A stretch of 64,000 nucleotides of DNA from Heligmosomoides polygyrus polygyrus (GCA_947396885.1 OX377206.1:5904658-5968657); one strand, 5' to 3'. Counted from the stretch's first letter, positions 1 through 9,881 are shown. Translations and numbers: made by a program. The notes: a model not told the origin generated them from the sequence alone.

Positions 1-302
1 CGGAATCAATCATAGTTTGGACCTCTGTCACCACCTACGAAAGAAAGTCGCCGTTGAAAAAATGGACTGCAAAATCTACTTGGGAGATGTCCTGGAAGAT
101 GTCATGAAAGATGTCCTTCTGATCTTCTAGAGCAGTACGATCTTCAAGGACAAGCTGTTCATCTCCCAGCGGGATTCGACACCTGCTCATAAATCAAAGA
201 TCGTGCAGGAGTGGTGTCGTGACAACGTTCCCGATTTCATCAGCCCAGAAGAATGGTCTCCGTATAGCCTCCCTATGGGCTTCTCTATTTGGTCCTATTA
301 GG
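1..302 (+). pseudogene. Tc1/mariner-superfamily transposase fragment
   Basis: Relic of the catalytic middle of a DDxD transposase. Reading plus with broken frames, the stretch around 158-300 gives a recognisable block: a QRDSTPAHKSKIVQEW-like segment (the second catalytic Asp followed by PAH), then a FISPEEWSPYSLP segment corresponding to the usual EEWPPSSPDLNP motif, and FSIWSY. Upstream the frame KKVAVEKMDCKIYLGDVL runs into stop codons. The N-terminal DNA-binding part lies outside the window or is lost. It is distinct from the mariner at 53963 (different motif spelling). Family membership is fairly sure; activity is excluded. Confidence 0.6.
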
Positions 303-544
303 AGACCGAGGCCTGCTCTAAAAAGGTCATTTAGTCCACTCGCTGAAAGTAAGCTTCCTGAAGGCGTGGGAAGAAATGGCACGTGCGTGCCACGGCCGGA
401 TGCCTTTCCGCGTCGTCTGAAGGGCTGTGACCGCGCCACGAGAGTTATTCTGATCATGTTCTTGTGTACGTAAATATGCTGCTAAAGGTATTCTAAGGTA
501 TGCCGTTTTTATAACGGCGAATATTGGCAACGTAATTTTGGGAC

Positions 545-837
545 GGGCGCGTGTAGCGCAGTCGGAGGAGGCGTGACTGTCGCGTGCACCCGATACCAGG
601 TCCCTGGTTCGGATTTCCCGCCCAGGCCAACCAAGCCTTCCATCCCTCCGGGGTCGGTGAATTGGTACCAGACTTGTCTGGGAAGGATATAGCGCTGACT
701 TGTTCATCGGCTGGCCACCGCAAGTCATTGTATGGCCAAATACGCATTCATGTCGCCTCCACGACATCCCGTAGAAGTAGAATGCGCTGGCGCATCCCAG
801 AAGGGATTGAGTAACGAAGTCCTTTATCCTTTATCCT
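545..837 (+). mobile_element. tRNA-derived SINE (SINE-1), complete copy
   Basis: The head carries pol III promoter boxes: an A box at 554-566 (TAGCGCAGTCGG) and a B box at 606-616 (GGTTCGGATTT). The body is about 220 bp and the tail is TCCTTTATCCTTTATCC. A 12-bp target duplication TAATTTTGGGAC flanks the copy (533-544 and 838-849). Many further copies lie in this window. Confidence 0.85.
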
Positions 838-1238
838 TAATTTTGGGACACCCGATTTTTACCACATAGTAAGAAGACTGGTTCTACGCATCACAACCTG
901 ATCATATTTGTTCCGCGTTCAAACAGAGACCAGCTATAATGGTAAAACCTAATGAATTCGTAGATTACCCCAATTAATGAGTCCGTCATTATTACTAGGC
1001 GTATTCTGCCAGAGGCGCGCCGGCGCGCCCCAATAACGGGAAGCCATTCAATTCAGAGATTGGAAGCGAATGACGCTCTTTAGTGGCCATTTGTTCAGAT
1101 GACAGCCTCGAAGCGATCGCAGACTCCAGTACTGGCACTGCATACAACATGGAACTTATCGCGGTTTCCACGCGATCATGTAAACATAAAGACATGAGAA
1201 CGCGCGCCAAAAACTCCGACAAAAAACATCAGCTGATA

Positions 1239-1541
1239 TAATAAAGGATAATAAAGGATAAAGGACGGCGTTACTCAACCCCTTCTAGGATGCGCCAGCG
1301 CATTCTACTTCTACGGGATGTCGTGGAGGCGACATGAATGCGTATTTGGCCATACAATGACTTGCGGTGGCCAGCCGATGAACAAGTCAGCGCTTTATCC
1401 TTCCCAGACAAGTCTGGCACCAAATCACCGACCCCGGAGGGATGGCAGGCTTGGTTGGCCTGGGCGGGAAATCCGAACCAAGAACCTGGTATCGGGTGCA
1501 CGCGACAGTCGCGCCTCCTCGGACTGCGCTACACGCGCCCC
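1239..1541 (-). mobile_element. SINE-1, complete copy, inverted
   Basis: Same family, reversed: the AAAGGATA-repeat tail is at the left and the A box at the right (near 1515-1530). It is flanked by the direct repeat AGCTGATA (1231-1238 and 1542-1549). Its antisense strand carries an open frame that recurs in other copies. Confidence 0.85.
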
Positions 1542-1963
1542 AGCTGATAGAATATCGGCTTAAATACCTAAGAATGCTCAGGGAGTGACTTCTTCTGCCT
1601 GTCCAGCGCCGCACCATGGGTCGCTCCCGCTCGCCGCTCTTAGGGGTCGTTTAAGGCCCATGCACACTTCTGCGACACCGCGGCGCGGCAAGAGGGGCGA
1701 CTGCCACTTCCGCGAAATACGGCGGTCGCGGCGCGGTAGCGTTTGAGCATCGTTATAGGCGGCGGAACCGACGTCCCAGTGCATGTCGCGCCGCCAGGAA
1801 TGATTTGAACCATTCCAGCATGCAGCACTCAGCGCGGTATCGCCGGCGATAGCCGCCGCGATAACCGCAAAAGTGTGCATGCCTCCCTCTGCGGCACGTG
1901 TCGCTCTTTCGCGCCGCGCCCGTCCTTCATCATGGCCGTGCCGCGCTGTCGCAGAAGTGTGCA

Positions 1964-2096
1964 TGGGCCTTTAGTGTGTGGGCGACGCGCGACGCGATGC
2001 CATGTGTAGTGGCCGAATTGATCAACCTCGTCGCTCGATCGATTTGGCCACTACAAATGCATCGCGTCGCGCGTCGCGCGCACCCTAAACGACTTC
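1964..2096. repeat. GC-rich palindrome, MITE-like
   Basis: A near-perfect inverted repeat: GGGCGACGCGCGACGCG on the left pairs with CGCGTCGCGCGTCGCGCGC on the right around a GATCGATC-type centre. It sits immediately left of a related MITE. No clear target duplication. Confidence 0.5.
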
Positions 2097-2099
2097 TTA

Positions 2100-2233
2100 G
2101 GGCCCGTTTATGCTTCGACGCCGAGCGACGCGATGCCACGTATTGTGGACACATTGATCGGGAGACGCGATCGATCAATTTGCCCATTATACGTGCCGTC
2201 GTGTCGATCGGCGTCGGAAGTATAAACGGGTCC
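2100..2233. mobile_element. PIF/Harbinger-like MITE, 134 bp
   Basis: Self-complementary element with ends GGGCCCGTTTATGCTTCGAC and GTCGGAAGTATAAACGGGTCC, flanked by TTA on both sides (2097-2099 and 2234-2236). The 3-bp TTA/TAA duplication is typical of PIF/Harbinger. Relatives are at 41809 and 49154. Confidence 0.65.
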
Positions 2234-2678
2234 TTAAGGCCCCAACCCACTTATGCGACAACGCCACTCGCCGCTATGGTTAAGGATATGGCAGGGACGC
2301 CGCCGGCGGCGAGCTCTGCGTCTCTGCCCTGTGGTTAAGGCTAATGCCGCGGGGTTGCCGCAGAAATGAATGGGAGCCTTAAGGCTCGCTTTCCGCTCGC
2401 TACTCCAAGCCCTCGCATTGCGTTTCTTAGCGCTTCTAGGGAGATTGCGTAGGTTTTCTAGCGCGTAGGTAAAAGTAGAAACTCATGGATCAGATTAGGT
2501 CTTTGCCGCCAGTTTACCGCCTCATTTGCATCACATTGCGCCTTCATCATAGTCAAATTGCGCCTTTGTCATTATAAGATTGATGTTTCATCAAATTGCG
2601 CCTCCATGTGCTGAATTAGGGCTCTCATGTTTTACTATGCATTCTTATTTATTTATATATTAACATTATCATTCGATA

Positions 2679-2700
2679 GGTTTAATTACCCAAGTTTGAG
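2679..2700 (+). ncRNA. SL1 spliced-leader sequence with altered splice donor
   Basis: An exact 22-nt match to the nematode SL1 leader, from GGTTTAATTACC to AAGTTTGAG. In an SL1 RNA gene the next bases are GTAAAC. Here they are GCCAATAAAC, as if four bases (CCAA) were inserted after the first G. The TAAAC that pairs with GTTTA in stem I is kept, but the GT donor is gone. It is therefore either an SL1 RNA pseudogene or the 5' end of a reverse-transcribed, trans-spliced mRNA. The following 38 codons are open but no family is recognisable. Confidence 0.6.
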
Positions 2701-3152
2701 GCCAATAAACTGGTTGGTGGCTACTCGAATGTACTGGTACAGACGAAACCGCGTGGCAGACTGAATCGTCGCAAAGTATTCCGCTGTTCTGTTATTTTAT
2801 GGTGCATCGGCTAGAGGATTGTAACAAGAACAGCTTTTTAAACTAATTCGACAATAGAAACGAGAAAAAGAGAGTAGAGTCGTAAGACCAATGGGTCCCA
2901 TTCAAAACATTTTTTCCGTATCTGGGAAATGTACCATAGCAACCTGCCCAACCCCGTTCCTTCTGGATTCTTTAAAGTATGCACCGATAACACGCGGAAG
3001 AGAAGAGCATGGCGCACACCATACTGACGTTTACTCTGTCACTTTCCCTTATTCCATTTCAAAGGATGTACTGAATCTAGAGCAGGTGGAGTTACAAAAT
3101 GACTAAAAAGGACAATACAATGCCAGGAAAGCAGGCTGTAGTATAGTGTCTT

Positions 3153-3400
3153 GCGTACGTTGTAGCGCAGTCGGAAGAGGCGTTGGCTGTAGCATGCACC
3201 CGATTCCAGTTTCATGGTTCGGCTTCTCCGACTAAGTCAACCAAGCGTAACATCCTTCCGAGCTCCGCAACTTGGTAATGTTAAAGCACTGACTTTTTCA
3301 TCGGAAACCACCGCAAGCCATTGTATAGACCAAGTACGCATTCAAATTGGCTCCATGATATCCCGATAAAATAGAATTCATGATGGACCCAAAACAGGGA
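3153..3400 (+). mobile_element. SINE-1, diverged copy
   Basis: A box TAGCGCAGTCGGAAG at about 3162 and B-box region CATGGTTCGGCTTCTCC near 3213. The 3' part is eroded and the TTTATCC tail is missing. Confidence 0.65.
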
Positions 3401-3467
3401 TCAACGCCGCTCGCTATCGTTCTTATTTACAAAATAAGATAATCTTCAATCAATAGCTGTTACAACG

Positions 3468-3582
3468 ATGTATTGTTGCGATCAAAACACCAGGCGGGAT
3501 TCGAATCAGCACCTCCAGTTGGCAGGGAAAGAATTCTCTACGCCATTACACCACCGGCGCTGTTTGATCAAAATCCACGCCT
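3468..3582 (-). mobile_element. tRNA-like SINE, second family (SINE-2)
   Basis: The reverse complement begins GCGCCGGTGGTGTAATGGCG (A-box-like) and carries GATTCGAATCCCGCC (B box), followed by a TTTTGATCGCAACA tail. Related copies are at 25382, 28683 (minus) and 38333 (plus). The arms do not close into a good cloverleaf, so this is not a tRNA gene. Confidence 0.6.
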
Positions 3583-3910
3583 CGCGAGACCCATCAGCAA
3601 TCAATAATATCAATAAAATCAAGAGTTTTAAATGCATTCTCACAGCGCTTATCGAAAAGGGCAAAACATGAAAAAAGTCGGCGTTTGTCAATAGCGGTTG
3701 GAACGCGCCACGCATCTTACTTCTATGAGATATCCTGAGCATATTTGCTCTATACAATCGATATCTACGAGAGAGTCGGCACCTACACCAAGTACAATAT
3801 ACCGCCATGCAATCAAAAACTCGCCATAAATAAAGTAATTGTAAGAGTCCTTGCATAATAAGCATGAGCACAGCTAAATAGTGCTTATAGTTTTTTTTGT
3901 AAATGAATGA

Positions 3911-4402
3911 AATTCGTAACAAAAGCAAAATTATTCAAAGGAATATTAGACCTAATTGGGATTATTAATGCACAATGCATCCCCTCCAAAGTTGTTCAGC
4001 CATTAACCGTTGTGACCTACTTTGCCTAATCAATTGTTATAGAGTGTTAGAACGTGTGCGCTGCCCTGTGGAGATGCATTAAATTAACTCTGTTTCAGTC
4101 CTAATTATCTATTTATCTATTTATATATTTACTTACTTACTTATTTGTTTATTTACTTATTTATTTAGACGTGCAAGTATAAATATATAAATAAATAAAT
4201 AGATAATTAGGTCTGAAAAAGAATTAATTTATTACATCTCCGTAGGGCAGCACACGCGTTCTAACACTCTCTATAACAATTGATTAGACAAAGTAGATCA
4301 CAATGGTTAGTGGCTAAGCAGCTTTGGAGGGGATGCATTGTGCATTAATGATCCCAATTAAGTCTAATATTCCTCTGAATAATTTTGCTTTTGTTACGAA
4401 TT
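3911..4402. repeat. Long foldback element, about 492 bp
   Basis: Two arms of roughly 245 bp are inverted copies. The left end AATTCGTAACAAAAGCAAAA matches the reverse complement of the right end TTTTGCTTTTGTTACGAATT, and the internal blocks (AATGCACAATGCATCCCCTCC, CCAATTGTTATAGAG) also pair. The centre near 4100-4190 is ATTT/AAAT-rich. No coding content; no clear target duplication. Confidence 0.8.
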
Positions 4403-4548
4403 TACGCAGGGAGAACAAAAACACAAAGAAATGCGGCGATTTAGATAATTTAATACAACAAGTAAGCCTGAAGACGATCTTCTAATTGAAATTACTATTA
4501 AATGATCCTGTGGTACTGGTTAATACTATGATACTATGGACGACAGTT

Positions 4549-4903
4549 TTATTTCAGCCAGCGACCAGCTCCCACCTAGAAAAAATTCTGACAAAAGATG
4601 GCGGTCATTATTGAGATCTGAATGTGTGATGAATAATGTTTACCTCTTTCGTGGTTTCACAGACTTTACGAGCGACGATCGGAATCACATCGTCGTCGTC
4701 GTCGTCGATAACGTTTTCTGCGTATTTGGCATTTTTTCCTAGAATTCATTGGTAAATTTGCCTGTTAGGTGGACATAAATCGAAAGGACCCAAGTAACAA
4801 GAAATTTAATGAAAAAATAACAAATCTAAACTGAAAATGCAGGTGCTGTATCGCAGCGCGACTCACCTTGCTTATATTTTGCCATATAATCGCCAACACG
4901 GAT
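4549..4903 (-). CDS. 3' end of an unrecognised gene (three terminal exons)
   Basis: Three short minus-strand exons fit in phase. Exon one is 4903-4867 (acceptor TTTTTCAG, donor GTGAGTC, 37 nt). Exon two is 4738-4644 (acceptor AATTCTAG, donor GTAAAC, 95 nt). The last is 4575-4549 (acceptor TTTTTTCTAG, ending in TAA). The frame reads RVGDYMAKYKQ, then NAKYAENV, a run of six Asp, VIPIVARKVCETTKE, and a C-terminus VGAGRWLK. An AATAAA overlaps the stop (CTGAAATAAAA), a credible polyadenylation signal. The family is not recognised; the acidic run is the only distinctive feature. The exon upstream of 4903 should end in phase 0 but could not be placed, so the protein is incomplete. Phase agreement across two introns is the main argument that this is real. 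Confidence 0.5.
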
Positions 4904-5750
4904 CTGAAAAACCAACGGCAGTAATCAGACGACAACAGAAGAGGACAGGGCATGACGATGACGCTCGAAAAGCAGCAACGAACAAATAGGACGAGAACGT
5001 GACGACGATATCATGAATGAGTGCGTGAAGGGAGCATGTGGCCGACTTGACGTCATCTCTAACGTGGCCGCCGTCGCGTCACGAATATCCCCCGTCCCGT
5101 CTTCTGAATGAGGCGCGACGCGAACACGCAACGCCGCCTGCACGGCCACCATCCGTCGATAAGCAGAAGCTGGCTGGCTGGCTCCAGTGACCGCCGAGAG
5201 TGTTCACGTGTCGACGAGACCCGCTAGAAGACCGCGAAGCTCGAATTCTTCGACGGCGACGGCGCCCTTGAGTGCCGTCGTCGTCGTCAATATGTATGCA
5301 ATGAAAACCTGTGCCTTGCACGCTTCGTTGAATTACGGCTTTTGAACGGGTAGGTTATTCCCTCGTTGAATGCGATGAAACCCCTATACGATGCTTGGAA
5401 TGCCTACAGGAGGTAATTTCCTACAAAGATTCAGAAATCGCATTGGTTCTTCGTCTCCGTTTCTGACTACGGAATGAGGAGTGGTGAAATCTTTAATCAC
5501 GGATTTGAGAAAAATGCTAAATAGAATAGAATGGTGCGTTATTTATACTACCAGACGTTCAACGGCCTAGCGGCCGCCAAACGTCTGATTGGGGGCTTCG
5601 CCCCCAAACCCTGAAACCCTGAAAAACTTCTTTACACAGACGCATACCATGCTGATTCGGTTTGCTCATGTCCGAAACCTTCTGTGATTGTGATACAGCT
5701 GTTTCATATAACTGCTCTCTTGAAATGAAGTCCCCAATATAGTCATCACT
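4904..5750. other. No gene assigned; GC-rich stretch
   Basis: Upstream of the exons at 4549-4903 the minus strand has several overlapping open frames (4925-5321) rich in Arg and Ser, with a CGTCGTCGTC run. Base composition explains them. It could contain the promoter or 5' exons of that gene, but no splice-supported exon was found. A small hairpin lies at 5590-5608 (GGGGGCTTCGCCCCC). Confidence 0.3.
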
Positions 5751-5869
5751 GTTAGAAGATGGAAAGAATCACACAGATGTCATCCATTGAGAAGATAACC
5801 TCTCTCCTATGTTTTAGAAAAATGTTTTCCTCAAAACTGTCAATAATAAGAGATACTAAACGGATAAGC

Positions 5870-6000
5870 GAACGCGCCTGCCTCTGTACGTCGGTGACAC
5901 GTCTTGCAATCCCAAGCGGCCTTTGACCGACATCGGAGACACGTCTTCTGAACGCGGAAGCCCGTTGCCCCACAACACTGACACATCTTTTGAATCCGGA
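5870..6000 (-). repeat. 42-bp minisatellite, reverse-oriented block
   Basis: Three degenerate units of the same minisatellite as at 6362-6760, on the opposite strand (TCGGTGACACGTCTT, then ATCGGAGACACGTCTTCTGA). Confidence 0.6.
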
Positions 6001-6360
6001 CGCAACCCCCCCCCCTCCCCACCCCACCTTACTGGTTCTCTCGAACAGGTCATCCTTTAGTGGTCCCCTCTTGCCCGCTTCAGCTGCTGGACCCCTTCTT
6101 TTTGATTGCCCTTATAGGTAACCATCCTTAATTAACTCCTCCTTTCTTGTTCCCTTATTGGTAACCGTCTACTGAACACCATTATTGGTTTCCCCATTCC
6201 CTTGGTCCCGTCTACTGACCCCATTTTAGAGATCCCGTATTACTGGTTCCCCGTCTCCGTGTCACCTCCAGCCCCCCTCCCCCTTCCAGGTCACTTTCAC
6301 GAATTTCAAGAATTTCACTTTTCAAGATATTCCCCCCCCCCAAACTTGTCCTCCCACGCT
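6001..6360. repeat. CT-rich low-complexity spacer
   Basis: Pyrimidine-rich sequence built of variants of CCCCTTACTGGTTCCCC, with poly-C runs at 6008-6017 and 6331-6340. No coding signal. Similar CT-rich DNA flanks the minisatellite at 17340-17620. Confidence 0.5.
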
Positions 6361-6361
6361 C

Positions 6362-6760
6362 ACGGCGTGACATCGGTGACATGCCGGAACCCGGACATCG
6401 TTTAATCGACATCGTTGACTCGTCTTCTAAAGCCGGACGTCTTTTGAAGGACATCGCTGACATGTCTTCTGTACCTGCCCCCCCCCTTCCCCCTTTGAGC
6501 GACTTCGGCGACAGCTCTTCCGAACCCGTTCGCCTGTTGCACGACGTCGGTGGCACCTCTTATGAACCCGGACGGCTGTTGAACGACGTCGGTGACACCT
6601 TTTCTGAATTCGGACGCCTGTAGAACGACGTCGGTGACATGTCTTCTGATGGTGAGTACGAAAGCCCTTTGCGCGACATCGGTGACACGCCTTCTGACCC
6701 TCTCGACCTGACATGGGTGACACATGGTCTGAACCCGGACGCCTGTTACTCGACGTCTAG
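6362..6760 (+). repeat. 42-bp minisatellite array
   Basis: About nine degenerate units beginning GACGTCGGTGACAC and containing TCTTCTGAACCCGGACGCC. Unit length is mostly 42 bp, a multiple of three, so reading frames stay open and encode repeated Asp-Val-Gly-Asp-Thr-Ser-type peptides. Dispersed single units occur near 17640, 17930, 19880-20110, 42600 and 63190. Confidence 0.8.
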
Positions 6761-6774
6761 GATAGGAAAGGCCA

Positions 6775-6830
6775 GACGGATAGGCAGACGGACGGACAGA
6801 CGGACGGACGGACAGACGGACGGACAACCG
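6775..6830 (+). repeat. (GGAC)n microsatellite
   Basis: Tandem AGACGGACGGAC units ending in CTTTTATATATAGTAGGA. The GACGGACAAACTCTTTTATAT end recurs at 18451-18470. Confidence 0.85.
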
Positions 6831-6879
6831 CTTACTCTTTTATATATAGTAGGATAATAAGAATACACGACCAATTATA

Positions 6880-7250
6880 CCGTGTTGGACACTTTTCGAA
6901 TCAAATTGATCACTCTTCTAAGGTAGACTTTTGAAATCAAAGCGAACTCTTCCAAATCGAAATGAGCTTATTCTACTTTGAACTAGAGACTTTCTAAAAA
7001 TATTACAATAAGTTTTTGCTCAAGGAAAATTTTCAGAATACCTTTTTTGACGTTTTAATTCACTGTCCAATAAGTGAAAACATTGTTTGAAATTTCACGA
7101 AAAATTTTTTTTTGAGGAAAATAACGATTTAAAGCCTGTTTGTCTTTAAGAGTAGGAAGGCGATCATTTTTTGGTAGCAAAAGGATGACTGTGCCATGCC
7201 CTCGTCCAGAACGTCGCGATTTTTATTCGATTGAAAGTAGAATTTCTGGA
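6880..7250 (+). mobile_element. Partial copy of the 1-kb TIR element (family of 52286 and 55332)
   Basis: Shares blocks with 52330-52640: ACTAGAGACTTTCTAAAAAT, GACGTTTTAATTCACT and ACGTCGCGATTTTTATTCGA. The right half is missing. Confidence 0.55.
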
Positions 7251-8071
7251 CAGCGTTGATGGTGGATAATCGAGACAGGGAAAACGTTTAAAAAAATTCC
7301 GGATTGAACGAGCTCATTTAGCGATATACTGCACATTCGTTCAGCATGACTTTGAAATAAAGGCTATGGCTTTAATTCAAAGTCATGCTGATTCAAAGTC
7401 TTTAATTTGAGTCGAAAATCAGTCAGTTGATATTGAACCACAGCTAAAAACAGCTGTAGGATCTTGATAACCTGGGAAAATCTCACTATAGCACAGACGC
7501 GTATAAAAAATTCCCAGCAGCATTACAATCTTCAACAATTTCCGAATTTTCCAAGCAATCATGAGTCGACGCGTTTTAAATACCAACTACAGGTGTACGC
7601 ATAACAAAAATACAGCAGTTTCATTTACATCGTTGCTCAGATGCTTAGATCAAAGAGAATATCTATCAGCGTCGGGGTCAAGGCAATGATCAATCTTCTA
7701 CGCCATATACGGTAGTGGACGAACAACCTGATATTACATCTATAACATTATTATTCTTTTGAGCAAGTGAAACAAATTTGTTCCATCTTGTTATAATTCA
7801 AAATCTTGGAAGTACTTGGAAGTTATTCTGAAGGATTTTTCACGTTAGAAATGATTAGAAAGATAGAACCTAGAACAGAAAACATTTATTGTGCCAAAAG
7901 TGAGAAAAAATCGGTTGGCACAAAAAATACAACAAAAGTTGGCTGTTTGAAGAATAGCAAAAGCGAAGAACAACTATTGTGCTATAAGTGATTCAAAATC
8001 AGTCGATCACAAAAGATTATAGAAAAAGATGGCTTTTTAAAGAAAAATGCGTTTTTTTTTCGAAGATGTTG
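7251..8071. other. No gene seen
   Basis: AT-rich unique sequence. A short direct and inverted duplication of TCAAAGTCATGCTGA lies near 7340-7400. The small open frame at 7806-7991 is Lys-rich and lacks splice or homology support. Confidence 0.3.
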
Positions 8072-8860
8072 TTATACAACTTGTTCTTGTTGCTTCTTCA
8101 AGTCTTCAACGATTATAGTCAGCTCTCGGGTCCTCAAAACCATCTGAAATATTAACAAATTAAGCATTTATCTGGGTTGTAGCTCCGCTGTCGCCTACGT
8201 CAACCACCTTTCTAGCCTTAGCTTTGCATGATTTTCATAGGTTTCGATCCTTTCGGTGTTCAGTTTCACTTGGAAATGGTAACCTTGGCCTTCATCTCGA
8301 CATATCCCCTTGTCAGGGTATGAACATGAGGGATAAGGTAAAAGATAACCATTTTACTAAATGAATGCAGTGAAATGCATCAGCCGCTATTGGTGCCACA
8401 TGCTTTTAAAAAACGACATAAGGGGTGTGGCCTCCTGACAAGGGGACTGCAAACTCTGAAATTAAGAGTCAATATTGGCCAATAAAAATTGGAAACTCCA
8501 AGAGAAGCTGCAGCCGGTTGCAGAAACTGGAAGACAGAAACAGGTAGGGCCGAAATCTCCAGAAAAATTTATAGTGAGAGACGGAATCAATCATGAGCTG
8601 ACAATAGAAGCGGCTCTTTTTCGTTTCCGTTCCTGATCTCGGCTCTTAAAATTTGAATGTGAAATACGTAAAGGGATTTAGAACTGCTAAAGACCATAGT
8701 GTAGAATTCTGATCCACTGTTTCAACGGATAGCGATCTATAGTCATCAGGAACCTAATAAGGTCCTCTAGGCTCTAATATAAGATCTCCGTAGAAGGCCA
8801 TATCATCGCTTTCGTTATAAAGCTCTATTTCCTTGACAAGCTAAATACAAAGCAGCAATG
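8072..8860 (-). pseudogene. Possible remnants of an unrecognised minus-strand gene
   Basis: Coding-like fragments on the minus strand. 8143-8072 follows a good acceptor (AATATTTCAG) and is open to a stop. 8300-8190 reads GQGYHFQVKLNTERIETYE and continues to LERW. Near 8840-8770 a frame reads EIELYNESDDMAFYGDLILE before a stop. A MITE (8306-8445) interrupts the middle, directly abutting the second fragment. No set of introns joins all fragments in one phase, so either the gene is decayed or the frames are chance. Confidence 0.25.
8306..8445. mobile_element. 140-bp MITE
   Basis: Terminal inverted repeats CCCCTTGTCAGG and CCTGACAAGGGG at both ends. Internal AT-rich sequence without coding content. 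No unambiguous target duplication. Confidence 0.6.
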
Positions 8861-9059
8861 TTATCCAAAATAAATCTTGGTACATGTCGCGAACGTGGGC
8901 AGCATTCAGAGGTGGGAACGCGCTCCCAACCAGGCCGCATCGAATGGGCGTTCCATTAAGAGAAGAAGTATGCGTTTGGCAACCCGATTGGCTGGGGTGT
9001 GTTCGGCTGGTGCTCTGCCTGCCTGCATTGGATGACGCTCTCCCCTCCCCCCCCCCCCC

Positions 9060-9366
9060 CTCCTCAATGCTTCCCGTCTTGGCGACATGTACCGGAATGT
9101 TTTGGGGCGTCGCGGGATACTGAGATCGCGTCATGTACTTGTCCAGAGTATCGCAAAGCTGATTTACTCGCCAGTGCAAAAGCAAATTATACAAGGACAA
9201 GTGCGCCTAACGGCGTGCCTCGCACTTGCGCGCTTCGCGCGACTGTGTAGAAGCACTGACCTATGGAAAGTAGTTTTTGTAAAACATAAAATTCGCTAGC
9301 ATCTTGGACTTGGTGCGTACTTTATCGGCATCAAGCCCTTCACCACTTCGGTACATTCATCATAGG
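9060..9366. repeat. Dispersed repeat fragments left of the LTR element
   Basis: The block GGGATACTGAGATCGCGTCATG at 9114 recurs as a tandem pair at 18810-18980. The block CCTAACGGCGTGCCTCGCACTTG (9208) recurs at 62786. A poly-C tract lies at 9049-9061. Confidence 0.5.
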
Positions 9367-9867
9367 TGTCATGAACATTGAGTTCATGATGTCAGACTTT
9401 GAACTCAATCGCTCAACTCCGCCCACTTGTGAGCGGATAAGAGCGGATCGCTCTGGCGATCGGGGTTCTGCGGCTTCTTCTTCGGCTTCTTCCCTGACCG
9501 CTCCCTCGGGCTCGCTCCTCCCGTTCGTCCGTCATCGTCGGTCGAGTCCAGCCACACGTTCCGTCAGGGATACAGCAGAGCGAGCAGCTCGAGTATAGCT
9601 GCCGGTCGGCGGACTCGCCGAGACTCAAGGGACTATGTCCTAATGTCAAGACTCAACCCAAGCTTCAGTAAGGTCCAGATTCAGAACTCAAGTAGAAACT
9701 TCAAGAAAATTAGCTAGGTTAGGATGTTCGGAGACTTGGTTGTAGTTGTAGCTTAATTGGTCAAATCACTGGTTGTAGATTAGTCGTAAATAAATATGTA
9801 TGAAACTAAAGTCTATTTAAATGAACTACCAAACTTTTACATTTGGGAAGTGATGCAGCCCAAAACA
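9367..9867 (+). repeat. 5' LTR of the BEL/Pao element
   Basis: Begins TGTCATGAAC and ends CCCAAAACA, followed directly by the primer binding site. An AATAAA lies at 9789-9794. About 97.8% identical to the 3' LTR by eye. Confidence 0.93.
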
Positions 9868-9881
9868 TGGTGCATCGGCCG
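9868..9881 (+). other. Primer binding site for tRNA-Gly(GCC)
   Basis: TGGTGCATCGGCCG directly after the LTR is complementary to the 3' terminal 14 nt, including CCA, of the tRNA-Gly whose full copy lies at 14027-14097. Confidence 0.9.

Noticed and set aside
327..767. Open frames of 70-145 codons recurring on the antisense strand of SINE-1 copies (for example 1318-1563, 25617-25901, 38915-39283)
   Set aside because: They are the same non-coding SINE read in reverse; frames differ in length and break at random between copies.
5079..5321. Arg-rich minus-strand frame
   Set aside because: Driven by CGTCGTC repeats; no splice sites in phase with the exons at 4549-4903.
6202..6857. Several overlapping open frames of 80-140 codons
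   Set aside because: Produced by the 42-bp minisatellite and poly-C spacers on both strands.
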